DNA from: Carnegiea gigantea
Taxonomy: Eukaryota; Streptophyta; Magnoliopsida; Caryophyllales; Cactaceae
NCBI GenBank assembly: GCA_029747015.1
Contig: JAKOGI010002163.1
Coordinates: 1 to 64,000, forward strand
Direction: 5' to 3'
Length of the DNA: 64,000 nt
The translations under genes were made by a program, and so were the position numbers. The notes beneath the pieces were generated by a model, which saw only the letters and a list, made by a program, of their open reading frames with translations, was not told the DNA's origin and searched no databases. Positions 39,569 through 52,949 of the stretch are shown here, one piece after another. Every line of letters begins with the position of its first letter. Position 1 is the first letter of the stretch.

Positions 39569-40083
39569 TAGGGTGACAATTTCACACACACCTCATGGAT
39601 ATTCGTTTCACCCGACCAAAAAAAAGGGTGAAAAATTGAAACAAATGGATGATGGATAATGGTTTAATGGATTAGAGTGGGTTTGGGTGCTGCTCCATCC
39701 GAACCGCCATCCGATCCATCATCCGCTTAATCATCTACTTGTTTATCTCATATGTGCAATTAGTTTACTTTTGTTTTTATCCTTTAAATTTTACTTCTTT
39801 TTCGATGATTATATTGTTAATTTGTGATTTTTGTTAAAATAATATGATGAATATGCTATTTATTCATTTCTTGTTCCTAACATATGTTTTATAATCTTTC
39901 CAAGAGGCAAAGCTTATTTGTTTCTTATAAATTTGTAACATATTACACATATGCTTTCATTACCTGCTTACAACCCTACCCACCCGGTTTCACTTGTGGA
40001 TGGTGGATATATGGATTAAATTCGATTTTCTCGGATGATGGGTGAATCAAATGAAGCGGATGAAAGTAGGTGATGGATACTAA
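39569..40083 (+). mobile_element. hAT-like MITE, truncated duplicate
   Basis: Same sequence and same upstream context as the element at 40782 (TATAAG then TAGGGTGACAAT). It breaks off around GGTGATGGATAC, before the right terminus. It most likely arose by the internal duplication of unit A and not by a second insertion. About 170 bp of unrelated sequence follow. Confidence 0.6.
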
Positions 40084-40781
40084 GACTGGCAAAAATTCGG
40101 GTCCCGGTCAATTTTGGTTTGGACAAACCGGACATTCAGACAAAAACATATCCAAACCTTGTCCGAATTATAAATCAGATGCTCTGGCTAGACCCAGACC
40201 CAGATCCGATTCAAACTCGATCCAAAATAGCGAAGGATAAGATAATTTGTACAAATACTAGACAATCAAAATGTAAAGTAGTGAAATTTCCGTGAAATAC
40301 GTGCAAAAGTCAACAAAACTTATAAAGAATACGTAAGTATAAGGTGATCACAGAAAGTCATGAAATCTAAATAAAATATATTAACTGAAATAGAATGAAG
40401 AAGCTAAGCAACGCTTGTCATACCTAACCATCATGATTAAAATAGGCAACATAGTCAAACAAGTAGAGTTATAGTTTGTAAAGATACGTGATTTATTGGA
40501 GACAATTTGACATCGACTCATTTTGGCATAACCTTTCCTTTCTAAGCGATTTACTGTACCTAAAGGAAATTACAAACGAAACCACGCAACGAAACTTCAA
40601 AGATAGTAACGGGACTTTTGGGAACAGCCCTAAATAGAAAAATATTAGACTAATTGTACAATAAAAGTACAATCAAATCAGCGTCGTCTTTAAAACATCA
40701 AGACTACCAACTTCACTTAAAAAAAAAAAAAAGATGAGATTTTTAATGTTAGAAAGTCAATAACATTGAACATCTTATAAG

Positions 40782-41336
40782 TAGGAGTGACAATTTCACC
40801 AACACCCGATAGATGTCCATTTCATCCGACCTAAAAAAGCGGGTGAAAATCCGAAATAAATGGATGATGGTTTGACGGATTTGATTGGATTCAGGTGATG
40901 CTCCATCCGACCCGCCATCTGATCAATCATCCGCTTAATTATCTACTTGTTCATTCCCTATGTGCAATTGGTTTATTTTTTTACTTTTATCCTTTAAATT
41001 TTGCCCCTTTTTCGACGATTATATTGTTAATTTGTATTCTCCGTTAAACTAATATGATGAATATGCTATTTATTCATTTCTTGTGCCTAAAATATCTTTT
41101 TATAATCTTTCTAAGAGACAAAGCTTTTTTTTTCTTATAAATTTGCGAACATATTACACATATGCTTTCATCACATGTTTACAACCCGACTCACCCATTT
41201 TCGCTCGCGGATGATGGATATATGGACTGGATTTGATTTCCTCGGATGATGGGTGGATTGGATGAAGTGGATGAAAGCAGGTAATGGACACAGATAATAG
41301 TTCACTAGATCTGAATCCTATCCATTATCACATCTA
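40782..41336 (+). mobile_element. hAT-like MITE, 555 bp, with 8-bp target duplication
   Basis: Left end TAGGAGTGACAAT; right end ATTATCACATCTA, its imperfect inverse. It is flanked by CTTATAAG (40774-40781) and CTTATAAA (41337-41344), an 8-bp target-site duplication with one mismatch, which is diagnostic for hAT elements. There is no transposase. The interior has direct and inverted GGATGATGG-type motifs. In unit B the matching site near 46395 appears empty. Confidence 0.78.
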
Positions 41337-41844
41337 CTTATAAATAGCTAACTTCATATTGAACTAGTCGTATAGTTGTGACTGACAATGATAATTGGTC
41401 AATTGGTCTATATCATAGATCCTAATGACCACTACTTTTGCGTTTATGAGTCATGTGAAGAGTGAGCATCTTGAAATCAGCTTCTCTACAAGTAATGATG
41501 TCGGTAAAAAGTAAGGTTGTTCACACCCAAATGTTGTGAAAGCGAAACCTATACTGACAGGTGGTGGTGTTATACTCATGTGAAGAGTGGACAACGAGCG
41601 TATTGGGTCAGGTCCACTATTCATGGTAGGCGATCCAACTAAAAGCCTAGTAGGCCCGGTTCAGTTACCAATCAACGGCAGCGACGCATACAAGCTTTTA
41701 TCTTGCGTCAAACATCCGACGGCTATTGATTGCTTGCATTCAAGAATTCCTTTCATATAGTTATGCGCCAATAAACAAATCCATTTTGAATTCTCCCGCC
41801 ACACCATAACTTAGCTTCTGTAGAGAGAGAGAGAGAGAGAGAGA

Positions 41845-42706
41845 ATGAAGGAACATCAGACTCCGCGCAAAGACCTTGCACATCGCCGATCGAAGGATTC
41901 TCCTTCATCAAAGTCTATCTCCGGTCACGTCAAGAAGACTCCAAAGGTAGCCATTTCTAAACCCTACTCTGATACTCTCATGTTCAGATTCGGACTCTAA
42001 ATTTCACGTTGTTCTTCGTCAGACCGCAAAGAAGAGCTTGAATGCTGAATTTACTTCCGTTTCCGAAGATTTACTGAGCGAATCGGTGACAGAATCTTTC
42101 AATTTCTCTCCCATCTCTGAGGTGTTGAGTGATAAGCACAACGGAGAATCAATCGATGTAACAATCTTTCCTCTCTTACCCAAAATCTAGCAAATCATTC
42201 ATGTATAATCGATTAGATTTTCATTCGTTGCGAATTCGGTGTTTTTGCAGAGCTCAAAATGGCTATTCCCTGGGGAATACAGCTCGATTCCGGCCATAGA
42301 GGAAGCTCTGACACTATCAGATTCTGCTTCGTCTTCGAAGATAACCTCTGTCAAGGACGAAACCTATGATTCATCGGCAGATCGTCCCAAAATATTCGGA
42401 AACAACTCTAATGTTGAAGCAGAGATGGTGAGCAATCTTCTCAAGCAAGCCACACTTGAAGTTCTGAGCTCCAGTGACATTCATTCTAGCTCGAAGAAGG
42501 TTCTAGATGCACTGGTTGAGGTCTCTGTGAGAGAGTTCCATGCTTTGCCTGATGAAGACGATAAAATCGATTTTCTTATTTTGAATCGAAGTCGAATTCT
42601 GGCGTTTTCTTTTGTGGTGTGGTTGATGATTTCTCTGAGTATGATCCTCTTCTCTGTTGGTTTGAGCACTACAAGTTCTTCCTCTTTCCATCCTCCTCCG
42701 ACCTGA
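41845..42706 (+). CDS. Small tail-anchored protein with KASH-like PPPT terminus (3 exons)
   Basis: Exons 41845-41946, 42023-42157 and 42251-42706, with GT/AG borders and phase 0 throughout, give 230 residues. A GA repeat ends directly before the ATG. The N-terminal part is basic and Ser/Lys-rich (MKEHQTPRKDLAHRRSKDSP). The middle is acidic and probably disordered. Residues near 140-190 look helical (EMVSNLLKQATLEVLSSS, KKVLDALVEVSVREF). Residues 195-217 (ILAFSFVVWLMISLSMILFS) are a membrane helix, followed by a 13-residue tail ending HPPPT at the stop. A C-terminal helix plus a short lumenal tail ending x-P-P-T is the hallmark of KASH proteins, which bind SUN proteins between the nuclear membranes. 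Plant WIP and SINE proteins end in similar x-x-P-T tails. The KASH role is inference; I do not recognise the N-terminal family. A broken copy lies 4.9 kb downstream. Confidence 0.72.
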
Positions 42707-44664
42707 AAAGCTCCAGCTGGTAAGGTGCCGGTACTTCAATTAAGCGTACATTTGAATGTTCAGAAAGTTATGCTTTAACTTTACTTGAGAGGAGTTGTAG
42801 TTGTCTTTGTTCTATTAAGATTCATATTTTGTGCAATTGTCCATGACATGTGAGTATTTCATATTTGTGTTGCCGTTCATCAGTAAATCTACGCGTTGTC
42901 TAGAATGCCGGATAGGTAGAACTCTGCCGTGCTAGTTGATTGAGTTTACGTGTTCTTCGTGTATTAAATGTCACAGCAGCTTGCTACTTTGTTTGCTAAG
43001 TTAGATGGAGATTGAATTCACCTGTACTTAGATCGTGTTAACAAGCCAATGGGATGCCAAGTCTAGACACAGAATTTGTCATCCTGGGTTCGTTTCTGTT
43101 ATCCACCGCTTTTCCTGCTCCATCTTTGACAATCTTATCTGTGTATACCAACATAATGCACGCTGAAAGATTTAAACACATAAAGCAGACCATGTCCTCA
43201 GAATAAATAGAGGAATAGAATGAGAAACAGACTCAATTGAAGTACCTAGTATTTTGGAAACTGCCTGTGAACCTTCTGCCATATGGTATTTCTGTCGAGG
43301 GGCTAGATTGACTGTATGCATAGAGCACGGATGCTTTCACCCAGTGGTTTATTTGGATGGGTCTGAAAATATATAATTGCGCAAAGTTTTGGAAAATTAA
43401 GAACTAGAAATTGAGGACTCTCTGTGTTTAAACATGTCATTTTTAATTTTGCAATCGGCAATGTGACGCACTCAGTGGATTTAGGTATGCTACTATGTTG
43501 TAGAGGATGTTGCTGCAGTTAATTCTAGAACTGTACTGTACAAAAAAGCCGACCATTGAGGCCTACACCATAATCTTTGATAATTAATGGTGAAAGCCTT
43601 CTTATAATGTATGCAATTACTCTGACATTGAAGTATACGTAACACAAATACTAAAGATGTGTGCGCATACTAAGATCGCTTTGCTGAAGCTCTGCTTATC
43701 CCACTTACATCTGATTTCTAAAAGAATGTCACCATAGCTTGTGACTCAGCCTTTTCACAACCACAGTTAACCTGTTGTATAGTTTTTAGCGTCTCCATGC
43801 TTACTCATTTTGTAGCTGCTTCTTTCTCCCCTGTACTGTATTGACATATTTGATTATATGCAATAAAAAAACTACTGAAATCCCTTTGGCTATGAGACCG
43901 CCACATTCAGCAATTCACTACACAACAGTTGTTTGACACATTTTTCCACACCATGATCTTCATACTATGACATCTGAAATTCTAGTATGGTGCAGAAGCC
44001 GCAATAGATTGCTGTCAAGGGATCTGACAAAGGATTTTTTCCCGGTTCTGTTTGTATGGTCTTGGGGAGAATATTTCAGCAAATCAATCATCAGTTGGAA
44101 AGTATAGCGCATAACCATTATAACTTGACTGAGGCAGTTCGTGAATGTCCCTTATTCTGTCATGCATTTGTTAACTGCTAGTAGTAGGGCAGGAGCAGCT
44201 TCTCAATCGGTAAGGAGCCTCATATAAGTTCTTCAGATTGCTGTCTTCTTGTGCCCTGAACCTGAACTATATTCAGAATTAGTGAAAAATGAATGCGGTA
44301 CTGATCTCATTAAGCTCAAGTCTTACTCAATTGTGAAGGGAAAATGACACGCTTATTTCAAATGATGTTTGCGATTCAAGGAATTGCAATGTGCTTGAGC
44401 ATTTGCTCTTTTTCCTCTTGTGCGCCTAGGCCCAAAAATTATTGTAGTGGGTTTCAACATGGATTTTTGATACCAATTTGGGCTGGTTTGTTGCAGCGGT
44501 ATAAATCAGCAGTAAGGGGTACCAAGCAGTAAGCGATGAATTAGGAGCAGCAAACCGTTGTAAAAAACTTATTAAAAGACGGCAGAGAGCGGTAGAAGTT
44601 AATTGTAAGCATCTAAGTGGTAACCTAATGGTGCCATGAATAGCTTACAGAGATCACTTTACTT

Positions 44665-47600
44665 TTTAATGCAAGTCGATCGTTCATTCCATGCGATACA
44701 AGTTATTGATTATATGCAGCATAAATCCTTCATGAACAGCATACATGACATGCGTGCCTGATTATCTAATTCATATGAACGTTAACGTTGCAAATATTGG
44801 CATAAATGATCTTAAACATTTTGTACATGCATTGTGCATGACTTACATGCGACTAGAATATTCATGGCTTCCAAAGTTTTAACATGAATATCCTAACAAA
44901 TAAAAAGTCATCCTTATAAACGTTTAATGTTCATAATATAGTACGGATTTTTGCATTAGAAACTTATTACAACTTTAATTACTGGAACCTATGAGTTATG
45001 ACTACATCCAAACAAAACTAAAGAAGCCACAGAAGAAGACACTAAACAGTAAACAACGAAACCAACCCCCCCTTCAAAAAAAAGGAATGAAAATGAGGCA
45101 CGTAACGTTGACTAAACCAATGAGTTGTTTTTTTCATGTTTGCCCGGGGAAAGTTGGAGGATCCTAGCCAAATCCATTCAATGTTTATATGATAGACTCG
45201 AATCTATAGTTACGGTATGTTGAGTAATTTAGATTATAAAAGCACTTTTTTCCCCAAAAAAAAGACCATAAAAATAGGAAGTAGATTTTTTAATTAAAAA
45301 ATTATAAATGTATAATTATCCAGTTCTATAAACCTAGAACTACGTTGTAACTTATGGTAAAATGAATCAACAGACTAACCACACCAGAATGGCGTTGTCA
45401 TTTGTATGTAGGATTACTAATATGCAAGTACCGCAAGCAGAGAAGACGAATTACATGTTTGTGCGTGAATCTAATACTCCATTTCGAATGCCCACCGTAA
45501 ATATAGCGAAACAACTAGGAATGAGTACTCGATCAACGAGCATTACATCCATGCACAAACAGGGAATACGCCTCCTCATGTGGTGAATATATTAAATAAT
45601 TTGTGGGTGTAATAGCACCGGAATTTGGGAGGCTTTATATAGGAATTGAGTGAAGTCCAAGTTCATTGTTGCTCATGCACAAATAGAAGAGATTAGGGAT
45701 TAATAGAAGAGATTAGGGATTAGTTTGTTCCCTAATTTACAGTATGTTATCCTTGATGATTGAGAATGTTATTTGTAGACATTTCATGCGATCACATTCC
45801 AAAATGGTGAAAGATAAAATAATTTTAATTTGTATATAATGGACTGTTAATAAGCGTGTTGATGGCGTACTATAAGTATGCGTATATAATTAATTATCAA
45901 AACAAAAAGTAGTGAAATTCCTATGAATCACATGCAAACACTTGAAACGGAACTTAAGTACCACAAATATAAGATGTCTATAAAGTCGTGAGACTTACAC
46001 AAAATGGGTTAACTTAAATATGCAAAATAAAGAAGCTGCGCAACACTCTTCATACATAGCCATCACGGCTAAATAGATAAACATTGTCAAACAATAAATA
46101 GAGATAACTTGACGTAGACTAATTAATTAGTATAACCTTTCATTTCTTAACGAGTTATTATACCAAAACAGAAATAACAAACCAAAGTAGGCAACCGGAC
46201 TTCAAAAATAGTAATTATGGTCTAGGATCTCCGTAGTAACCCGACCCTACATAGAAAAGTATTAGACTAATTGTACAATGAAAACACAGTCAAGTTGGTG
46301 TCGTATTTAAGATACCTGAACTATTTACTTCACTAAAAAAATAAAAGAACAAGAAGTTTGATGCTAGAAGTCGATAAATTAAATGAACATTTCATAAGGA
46401 GATTAACTACGACTTTGTTCTATCCGTTACAAATTTAAAGTGATAGTTTGGTAACTGTTACAGATGTAACGACCACAGCTTCTATGTTCATGACTCATGT
46501 GAACAGTTAACAGTGAACCACTTGGTTCCAGTTCCAGGTTAGCATCACTCATGGTTCGCGATCCAACTAGAAGCCTAGTAGGCCTGGTTCGGTTCTTAAT
46601 CAACGGCATCGACGCAACAGACCTTTGTCTCGCGTTATGGATCCGACGGTTATTAATTGCTTGCACTCAAGGATTCCTTTCACAGTTTTGCGCTAATAAA
46701 CAAATCCATTTCGAATTCTCCCGCCACATCGTATTCCTTGATCGTGGCTGTCTAGAGAGAGAGAGAGAGAGGGGGGGGGGGGGGGGAATGAAGGAGTATC
46801 AGACTCCGTGCAAAGACCTTGCACATCGCCGATCGAAGGATTCTCCTTCATCGAAGTCGATCTCCGATCACGCTAAGAAAACTCCGAAGGTAGCCATTTC
46901 TAAACCCTAATCTGATACTCTCATTCCCAATTTCACTCCAAAATTTTCGTTGTTCTTATTGAGATCGTAAAAAAGAGCTTGAACGCTGAATTTACTTCCA
47001 TTTCCGAAGATATGTTGAGCTAATCACCGACGGAATCCTTCAATTTCTCCCCTATTTTCGAGGGAATGACAAGCAAAACGATGAATCGATGTAAAAATCT
47101 GCCATCTCCTACTCAAGATTCAGCGAAAATGCGAAATCATTCATGTTTGATTGATTAAATGTTCGTTCGTTGCATATTCAGTGTTTTTGCAGAGCTCAGT
47201 GAATATTCCCTATGAAATACAGTTCCATTACAGCCATAGAGGAGATTCTGACGCCGTCATATTCTGCTTCGTCTTCGAGGATAACGATTTCCAATGACGA
47301 AACCTGCGATTCATCGGTAGATAATTGTAAAGGACTCGGAGACAACTCTACTGTTGAGACGGAGATGGTTAGTAATCTTCTTAAGCAAGCCGGAGTTGAA
47401 GTTCTGAGCTCCAGTGAGATTCATCCTAGCTCGAAGAAGGTTCTAGATGCACTGACTGAGGTCTCCGTGAGAGAGTTCTATGTTCTGCCTGATGATGAAG
47501 ACGATAAAGTGGATTTCCTTATTTCGAGCAGAAGTCGAATTCTGGCGTTTGTCTGTTGTGGTGTGGTTAATGATTTCTCTGAGTACGATCGTTTTCTCTG

Positions 47601-50095
47601 GCGGTTTGACCACTCCTCCTACTTGAAGATATCGAACTGGCTGGTAAGATGCTAGTGCTTCATTTATTAAGCATACATTCGTACTTTTTGGAAATTTGTG
47701 CCTCCACTTTGAGTCAGTGCGGTTATATTACAGCCAGCCAAGATTGTTCTTTAACAGGAAAGTGAATGTTTCATGGTTGTGATGCTGTTCATTCAGCTGT
47801 ACCTCTGTGCTTTTGCTAGAATGCTGCATAATTCCTTCAACTATTCTGCTTGCTGATTGAGTTTACGTATTACTTTGCATATTCAAAATGTCACTGCAAC
47901 TTGCTACTTGATAGATCATGCTAGGAAGTTCATCAAATGCTATGTGCAAACACAGAATTCGTCATCCTTGGTTCATTGTGCTCTTCTCTGCATACCAACA
48001 TAATACATGCCGAAAGAAGAGTTTAGGTGTTCTTTGTGTAGTCTAAATTAGATACTTTTATCCCTGTCAATGTCATCCTTACTTAGATACTTGTGTTAAT
48101 CTCTGTGTGACAATTTTATCGGTGTATACCAACATAATGGTTGCTGAAAGATTTAAACAAATAAAGCAGTCCAACTCATCAGAATAACTAGAGGAATAGA
48201 ATGAGAAGCAGACTCAAGTACTCAACTGAAGTATCCAGTATTTGGGAAGCTGCCTGTGACCCTTCTGCCATTTGGAATTTACCATCATGGGACCAACACT
48301 TTGAATCTGCGGCCAGATTGGGCATATGTAGTTCATAGAGCAAAGATGTCTTCACTTGGTGGTTTTTCTGTGGATTCGAAAATATACAATTGTGTGAAGT
48401 TTTGGGGGGGGGGGAAGAACTAAGAAATGATAACTCGTCTTGTTTAAACATCTCATCTAAATATGGCCTGCTACTTTACGAATGGCAGTACTGCAGTCTG
48501 GAGTATAGCAATCAGTAGATCTAGGTGTGTTACTGTGTTGAAAAAGATGTTGGTGCAGTTGATTCTAGAACTGCACAAAAATGTCGATCATTGAGGTCCA
48601 CTGTCTACACCATATTCTTCGATAAAATGTATGCTGATACTCTGACGTCGAAGTATATGTAACACAGCTGTGAAAGATGGGTAAACTTATTGATATTGCT
48701 TTTCTGATGCTCTGCGTATCCCAATTATGTTTGATTCCGAAAAGAACGTTGCCATAGCTTTGACCCAGCCTTTTTCACAAAGGTAATTCACTTGTTTTAT
48801 AGTTCTTAGTGTCTTCGTGCTTAGACGTTCCCTAGCTGCTTCATTCTCTCTCGCCTGTACGGTATTGACATGGTTGATTATATGCATTCAAACAAATAGT
48901 GAAATCCTTTTGGCTATGAGACCCCATGCAGCCATTCACACCATGCATCAGTTATTTAACCCATTGTTCCATACCATGATCTTCATAGTATGACACCTTA
49001 AATTCTACTCTGATTCAGAAACCGCAATGCATGCTGTCAAGGGATCTGACGAAGGATTGGTTTTTGTTCTGTTTGTATAGTCCTGGGAGAATAGTTCCAG
49101 CAAATCAGTCATCAGTTGGAAATTATACCACACAGCCACTATAAGTTTACTGAGGCAGTTCTAAATGACGCTGATTATGTCACGCTTTTTTTGATTGCTG
49201 TTTGCTAATGGAGCAACTGGAGCATCTTCTACTCGGTAAGGAGCCTCATATCATTTCTTCAGATTGTGCTATCTTCTTGTTCCTAGACATGAACTATATT
49301 CAGAATAAGTGATAAATGAATGCCCTGCTCATGTCATTAAGTTCTAGTGTGATGATAATCAATAGAGATTATATTGTAATTGGCCCAAAGTAGGAATAGT
49401 AAGCATCATAATAGAGCTCTGCCATTATTGCAATCTTGGTCAAAAAGCTATAGCTAAATTTAATCGTGGAAGCCCTGATACTCAAGTTGTACTCTGTGGT
49501 AGCCCTTACCCACTGTGTGCCATCATAACAAGTTAGCATAGATCACAAGAATCAAAAGCAGGAAATAGGAGTCAAGATATTTTGTTCACTATGTATGTCT
49601 AGCATCCTATTATCTTAGGAAATATTTAACTGTGAAGATATCGAAACAACATGATTATATGACACGCTTATTTCAACTGATATTTTTTATTCGAGGAATA
49701 ACGTACTTGAGCATTTGCTCCCCTTTTCCCCTTCTTTTTTCTCGTGTGCCTAGTAACAAAAGGTATATCAATAGGATTTTAACTTGGATTTTTTATACCT
49801 ATTTGGACTTGTTTGTTTCAACAATGTGAACTATACCAATTTGGGTTGGTTTGTTTCAGCGATACAAACTAGTGGTAAGTGATAGTGAGAAGCAATGAGT
49901 GGTAAGATTTGACATTATGTTATTAATTAGGAGGAGTAATAGCTACTGCTGTTGATTAGAAGCAGTAATCGTTCTAAAAAAAGGATAGAGAGCGGTAAAA
50001 GTTAATCGGAAGTATCCAAGAGCAATGATAAGCAGTAAGCTAATGCTGAAACCAATAGACCTTCCTAGAGATGACTTTATCAACTACTAGTTAAT
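44665..50095. repeat. Segmental duplication, unit B
   Basis: Second copy of the unit at 37831-44664, shorter because it lacks the MITEs and the internal duplication. It keeps the promoter-side blocks, a pseudogene copy of the KASH-like gene, and a 3' flank (47627-50095) that aligns with 42707-44664. A small local duplication of AATAGAAGAGATTAGGGATT lies near 45690. Divergence is clear in every line, so the duplication is not recent. Confidence 0.85.
46788..47626 (+). pseudogene. Pseudogene copy of the KASH-like gene
   Basis: Exon 1 (46788-46889) is intact and reads MKEYQTPCKDLAHRRSKDSP. Exon 2 starts at 46964 and meets TAA at 47021-47023, where unit A has GAA; small deletions follow and the exon 2 donor region is altered. 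Exon 3 starts at 47193 with a 2-bp deletion, then stays open to about 47540 (EMVSNLLKQAGVEVLSSS). A 1-bp insertion then breaks the membrane helix (GCGTTTGTC against GCGTTTTC). In the shifted frame the end still reads VVVWLMISLS and TTPPT, with TGA at 47624-47626. The GA run before the ATG has become (GA)n followed by G16. An open frame of 147 codons survives (47212-47655) but lacks the start and the anchor. Confidence 0.85.
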
Positions 50096-51998
50096 AGTCA
50101 CTTGATTTCTTTATTTAATTGTTTCTATCCAATATTCTTGGTAAGTGAAGATATCTATTGGGTCCTTGTGTTTAACAACAATATTTTGCCCTATATTTCT
50201 TCCAACGCGTCTTAAATTTAAAGTCCAATAGAAACCAAGCTCTTTTAAATTCCATACAAAGATAGAATTAGTTAGCCATATTTGAGCCCTATACCCCACG
50301 TCAAGTGGGATTAGAAGTTGTTTTTTGGTCTAATTAATTCATCCCTTTATTGCTTTACAGTGCATATAACACCTTTTTTTCATTTCTACATCTTGAATAT
50401 GAACGTCCCAGATACCCTTTGCTAATCATTAACTGTTCTTGTTTCTTAATCAAATATTATTCACACAATAATTGAGCAATGGGCCAATAAATGACCACTG
50501 TTTGGTGCGTATTACGTATAACAGAAAGGTACCTTTAACCAAAGTCGCTTCTAAGTGATTAGGTTTGCTTATCTTAATTAATCATTATCAGACTCAGGCA
50601 AACTGTCACTTTAGGTGTTGATCGATGTGATGCCAACTGCATTTTTTGTTTTGTTTTCTTTTTCTTTTTCCTCATGATTTTGGGTTTTTGATTAGAAAGT
50701 TTTCAAATTTAAGGCTATGGTTCAAGTTAAATTCTATATTTATATATTGGACTCAAGAGGTAAGGGTGTGAATAAACTTTTGTTGATTTTAAAGACAATT
50801 TCATACTTTCAACACAAACGCATAACAGAAAATGAATCGATTAAGCTAAACTGAGCTAAATTGAGTTGAGTTGAGTTGACCCTTGTTGGGCTCATGCTTG
50901 ACTTGAGCTTGGTTTCACCCGAGCCCAAATCGAACTTTCATCGAGCCAAACCTAAAGACTGAGTGAGCCGGCTCGGTTTTGTTATGGTCCTATCAGTAGG
51001 CATTAGGGAATAGAGATTTTAGGCTACTATGTAGATTCAGAAGGTCCCACAAACCACATACAAGAAGGGATGAGGGAAGAAAGACAAACCTTGTTTAAGC
51101 ACAAGTATAGACAGTTTCGAGCGCTGGCACAAGCACCCACACAAATTAATACATCTTACAACCACTAAGATTTGATCTTAGACCTTCCAATAAGATGTGA
51201 AGCTAACACATTAATCGAACTAGAAGTTTTTGACACTTAGCGTTTTGGATTGATAAGTGCTTTTGGGGGGGGGGGGGGGGAGTAAAATCTCAATCTCACC
51301 AGTATCGGGTACAATTATGAATAAGGAAGTAGAACTAAACGTAAAACTATGGTTTCTTTCTCCAATTGTCAAAAATCCTGTCAAATTCGTATGAAACAAA
51401 TATAAGAATTGATAGGAATATTCTCATTCTTTCCCTTTTCACAATAACTTTATTTAAATTTGCAAACACAAGAAAAAGATTACCTCCCTATAAATTCTTT
51501 TTTTTTTGGGTTTCGATATCTCATGCTCAAATCAGTTCTTATATCATACTTTTAAAAGGAATATATTCTTACAAATCATATAAGTATATGTATATCAAGA
51601 CATTTTTTTTTTTCATATGACACGTAAAAAATGTCACATAATTTTTAAAAATATATACTCTCAAAAATATAATATACATTACCGATTTGACCACATCATA
51701 AAAATAGTAGTGGAATTTAACAAACTTTAATTTTACTAATTAATGGTAGAATCCAAATCTTAACAGCAATACACAAAAAAAAGTACTTTTCCCTTTTCCT
51801 TTTCGGTCCCTCTTGAATGCTCTCCCACTACGATTAGCATAATCTTACAAGTCATAGGCTGTTAGATGATCTTCTCTTTCTTTGGGTTTGAACTTTGAGG
51901 ACTATGAGATGACTCAGATGAGAGATAAAGATGATTCAGCATAATCATGTTGATTAGGAAAAAATTTGTTTGTTATATTTATTTCTATTATAATAACA

Positions 51999-52078
51999 CC
52001 TCACAGTGTGGGTTCCGCTTTCGTCGAGTTTGGAGAGATCCAATTGTAGGCAACCTTACTTCTACTAGCATTCATACT
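51999..52078 (-). mobile_element. SINE fragment, Au-like
   Basis: On the minus strand this reads GTAAGGTTGCCTACAATTGG, then ATCTCTCC, a GCG-containing block and CACACTG. It is very close to the piece at 3584 but inverted relative to it. Confidence 0.55.
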
Positions 52079-52949
52079 GTTATATTTATTTCTACTGAAA
52101 TTTAAATTTGAAGCACCTTTACTCTTGCATTATTTGATCAGCTCCCTACGGCTCATTAATTCACTTAAAGTCCTCCATGGTACTTGACACAGACACTTTT
52201 ACCGTTTTTCTTGTTATAGACATTCTATCTTTAGCTGCATCTTTCAACTTTTGTTCCCGGTCGTTTGTTATGTTAAGAGGAATGACAATAGAATAGCTCA
52301 TAACCTCGTTCATCTGCAATCCTACAATTTTAGCAAAAGAGTATAGGAAGTGGATATACATACCTAACTCCATTCTAATTTGGACTTCCACAGATATATA
52401 TGATTTTCTCAATTCTAATATACCATAATCCCCTTTTTGATAAATAAAAAAAAAGTTGATCATATCCCTAGGGATGTGCTCTTTTCTTCCCTGGCTACCC
52501 CATCATCAAAAGTTGAAATAGAAATAAATTTGGAGGATATATAGCAATAGCACGGCTACGAAATAGCCTCTGAAGAGATCGCCAGCTTTAATTTGGTAGG
52601 TTCCTTGAAGACATTAAACATAACGGGCACTCAATACTCTCCCAAATTAGTGGCTTTGGATCAAGCAACAAATAATTGTTTATGAATACAAATTGATTAC
52701 TTCTTAGGTACGTCTTGATTTTAGCAATTATCATCTTTCCCAGTTGCTGATTACTACCATTTGTGTTGACATTTGTGAGCTTTTTTGTTCCTTTCTTTCC
52801 TTCTTTGTTTGGGGGGGGGGGGGGGGGAGGGTTGCTGTGTATTGGTGGTGGAGTTTGGTACGGAGGGATGACAACCCAATAAAGTAATCTAAAACGTTTT
52901 TTAAGCAACATTATGATTAATACAAACTTGTTAGCATGGTAGTAGTGTT

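Larger units (their letters stand above)
37831..44664. repeat. Segmental duplication, unit A
   Basis: This stretch and 44665-50095 are two diverged copies of one unit. Both begin with a CATTCCATG...TTGATTA segment and share the blocks ACATGTTTGTGCGTGAATCTA (38784 and 45451), TTAGGGATTAGTTTGTTCCCTA and AGCCTAGTAGGCC. They also share the three-exon gene and about 2 kb of 3' flank. Unit A is longer because it took up MITEs and because a segment of about 1.1 kb (39141 onward, again from 40261) was duplicated internally. Beyond the gene (42707-44664) nothing coding is visible. Confidence 0.85.

Noticed and set aside
52588..52911. 107-codon minus-strand frame with a proline run
   Set aside because: The proline run is the translation of a G tract, and the rest has no similarity I recognise.
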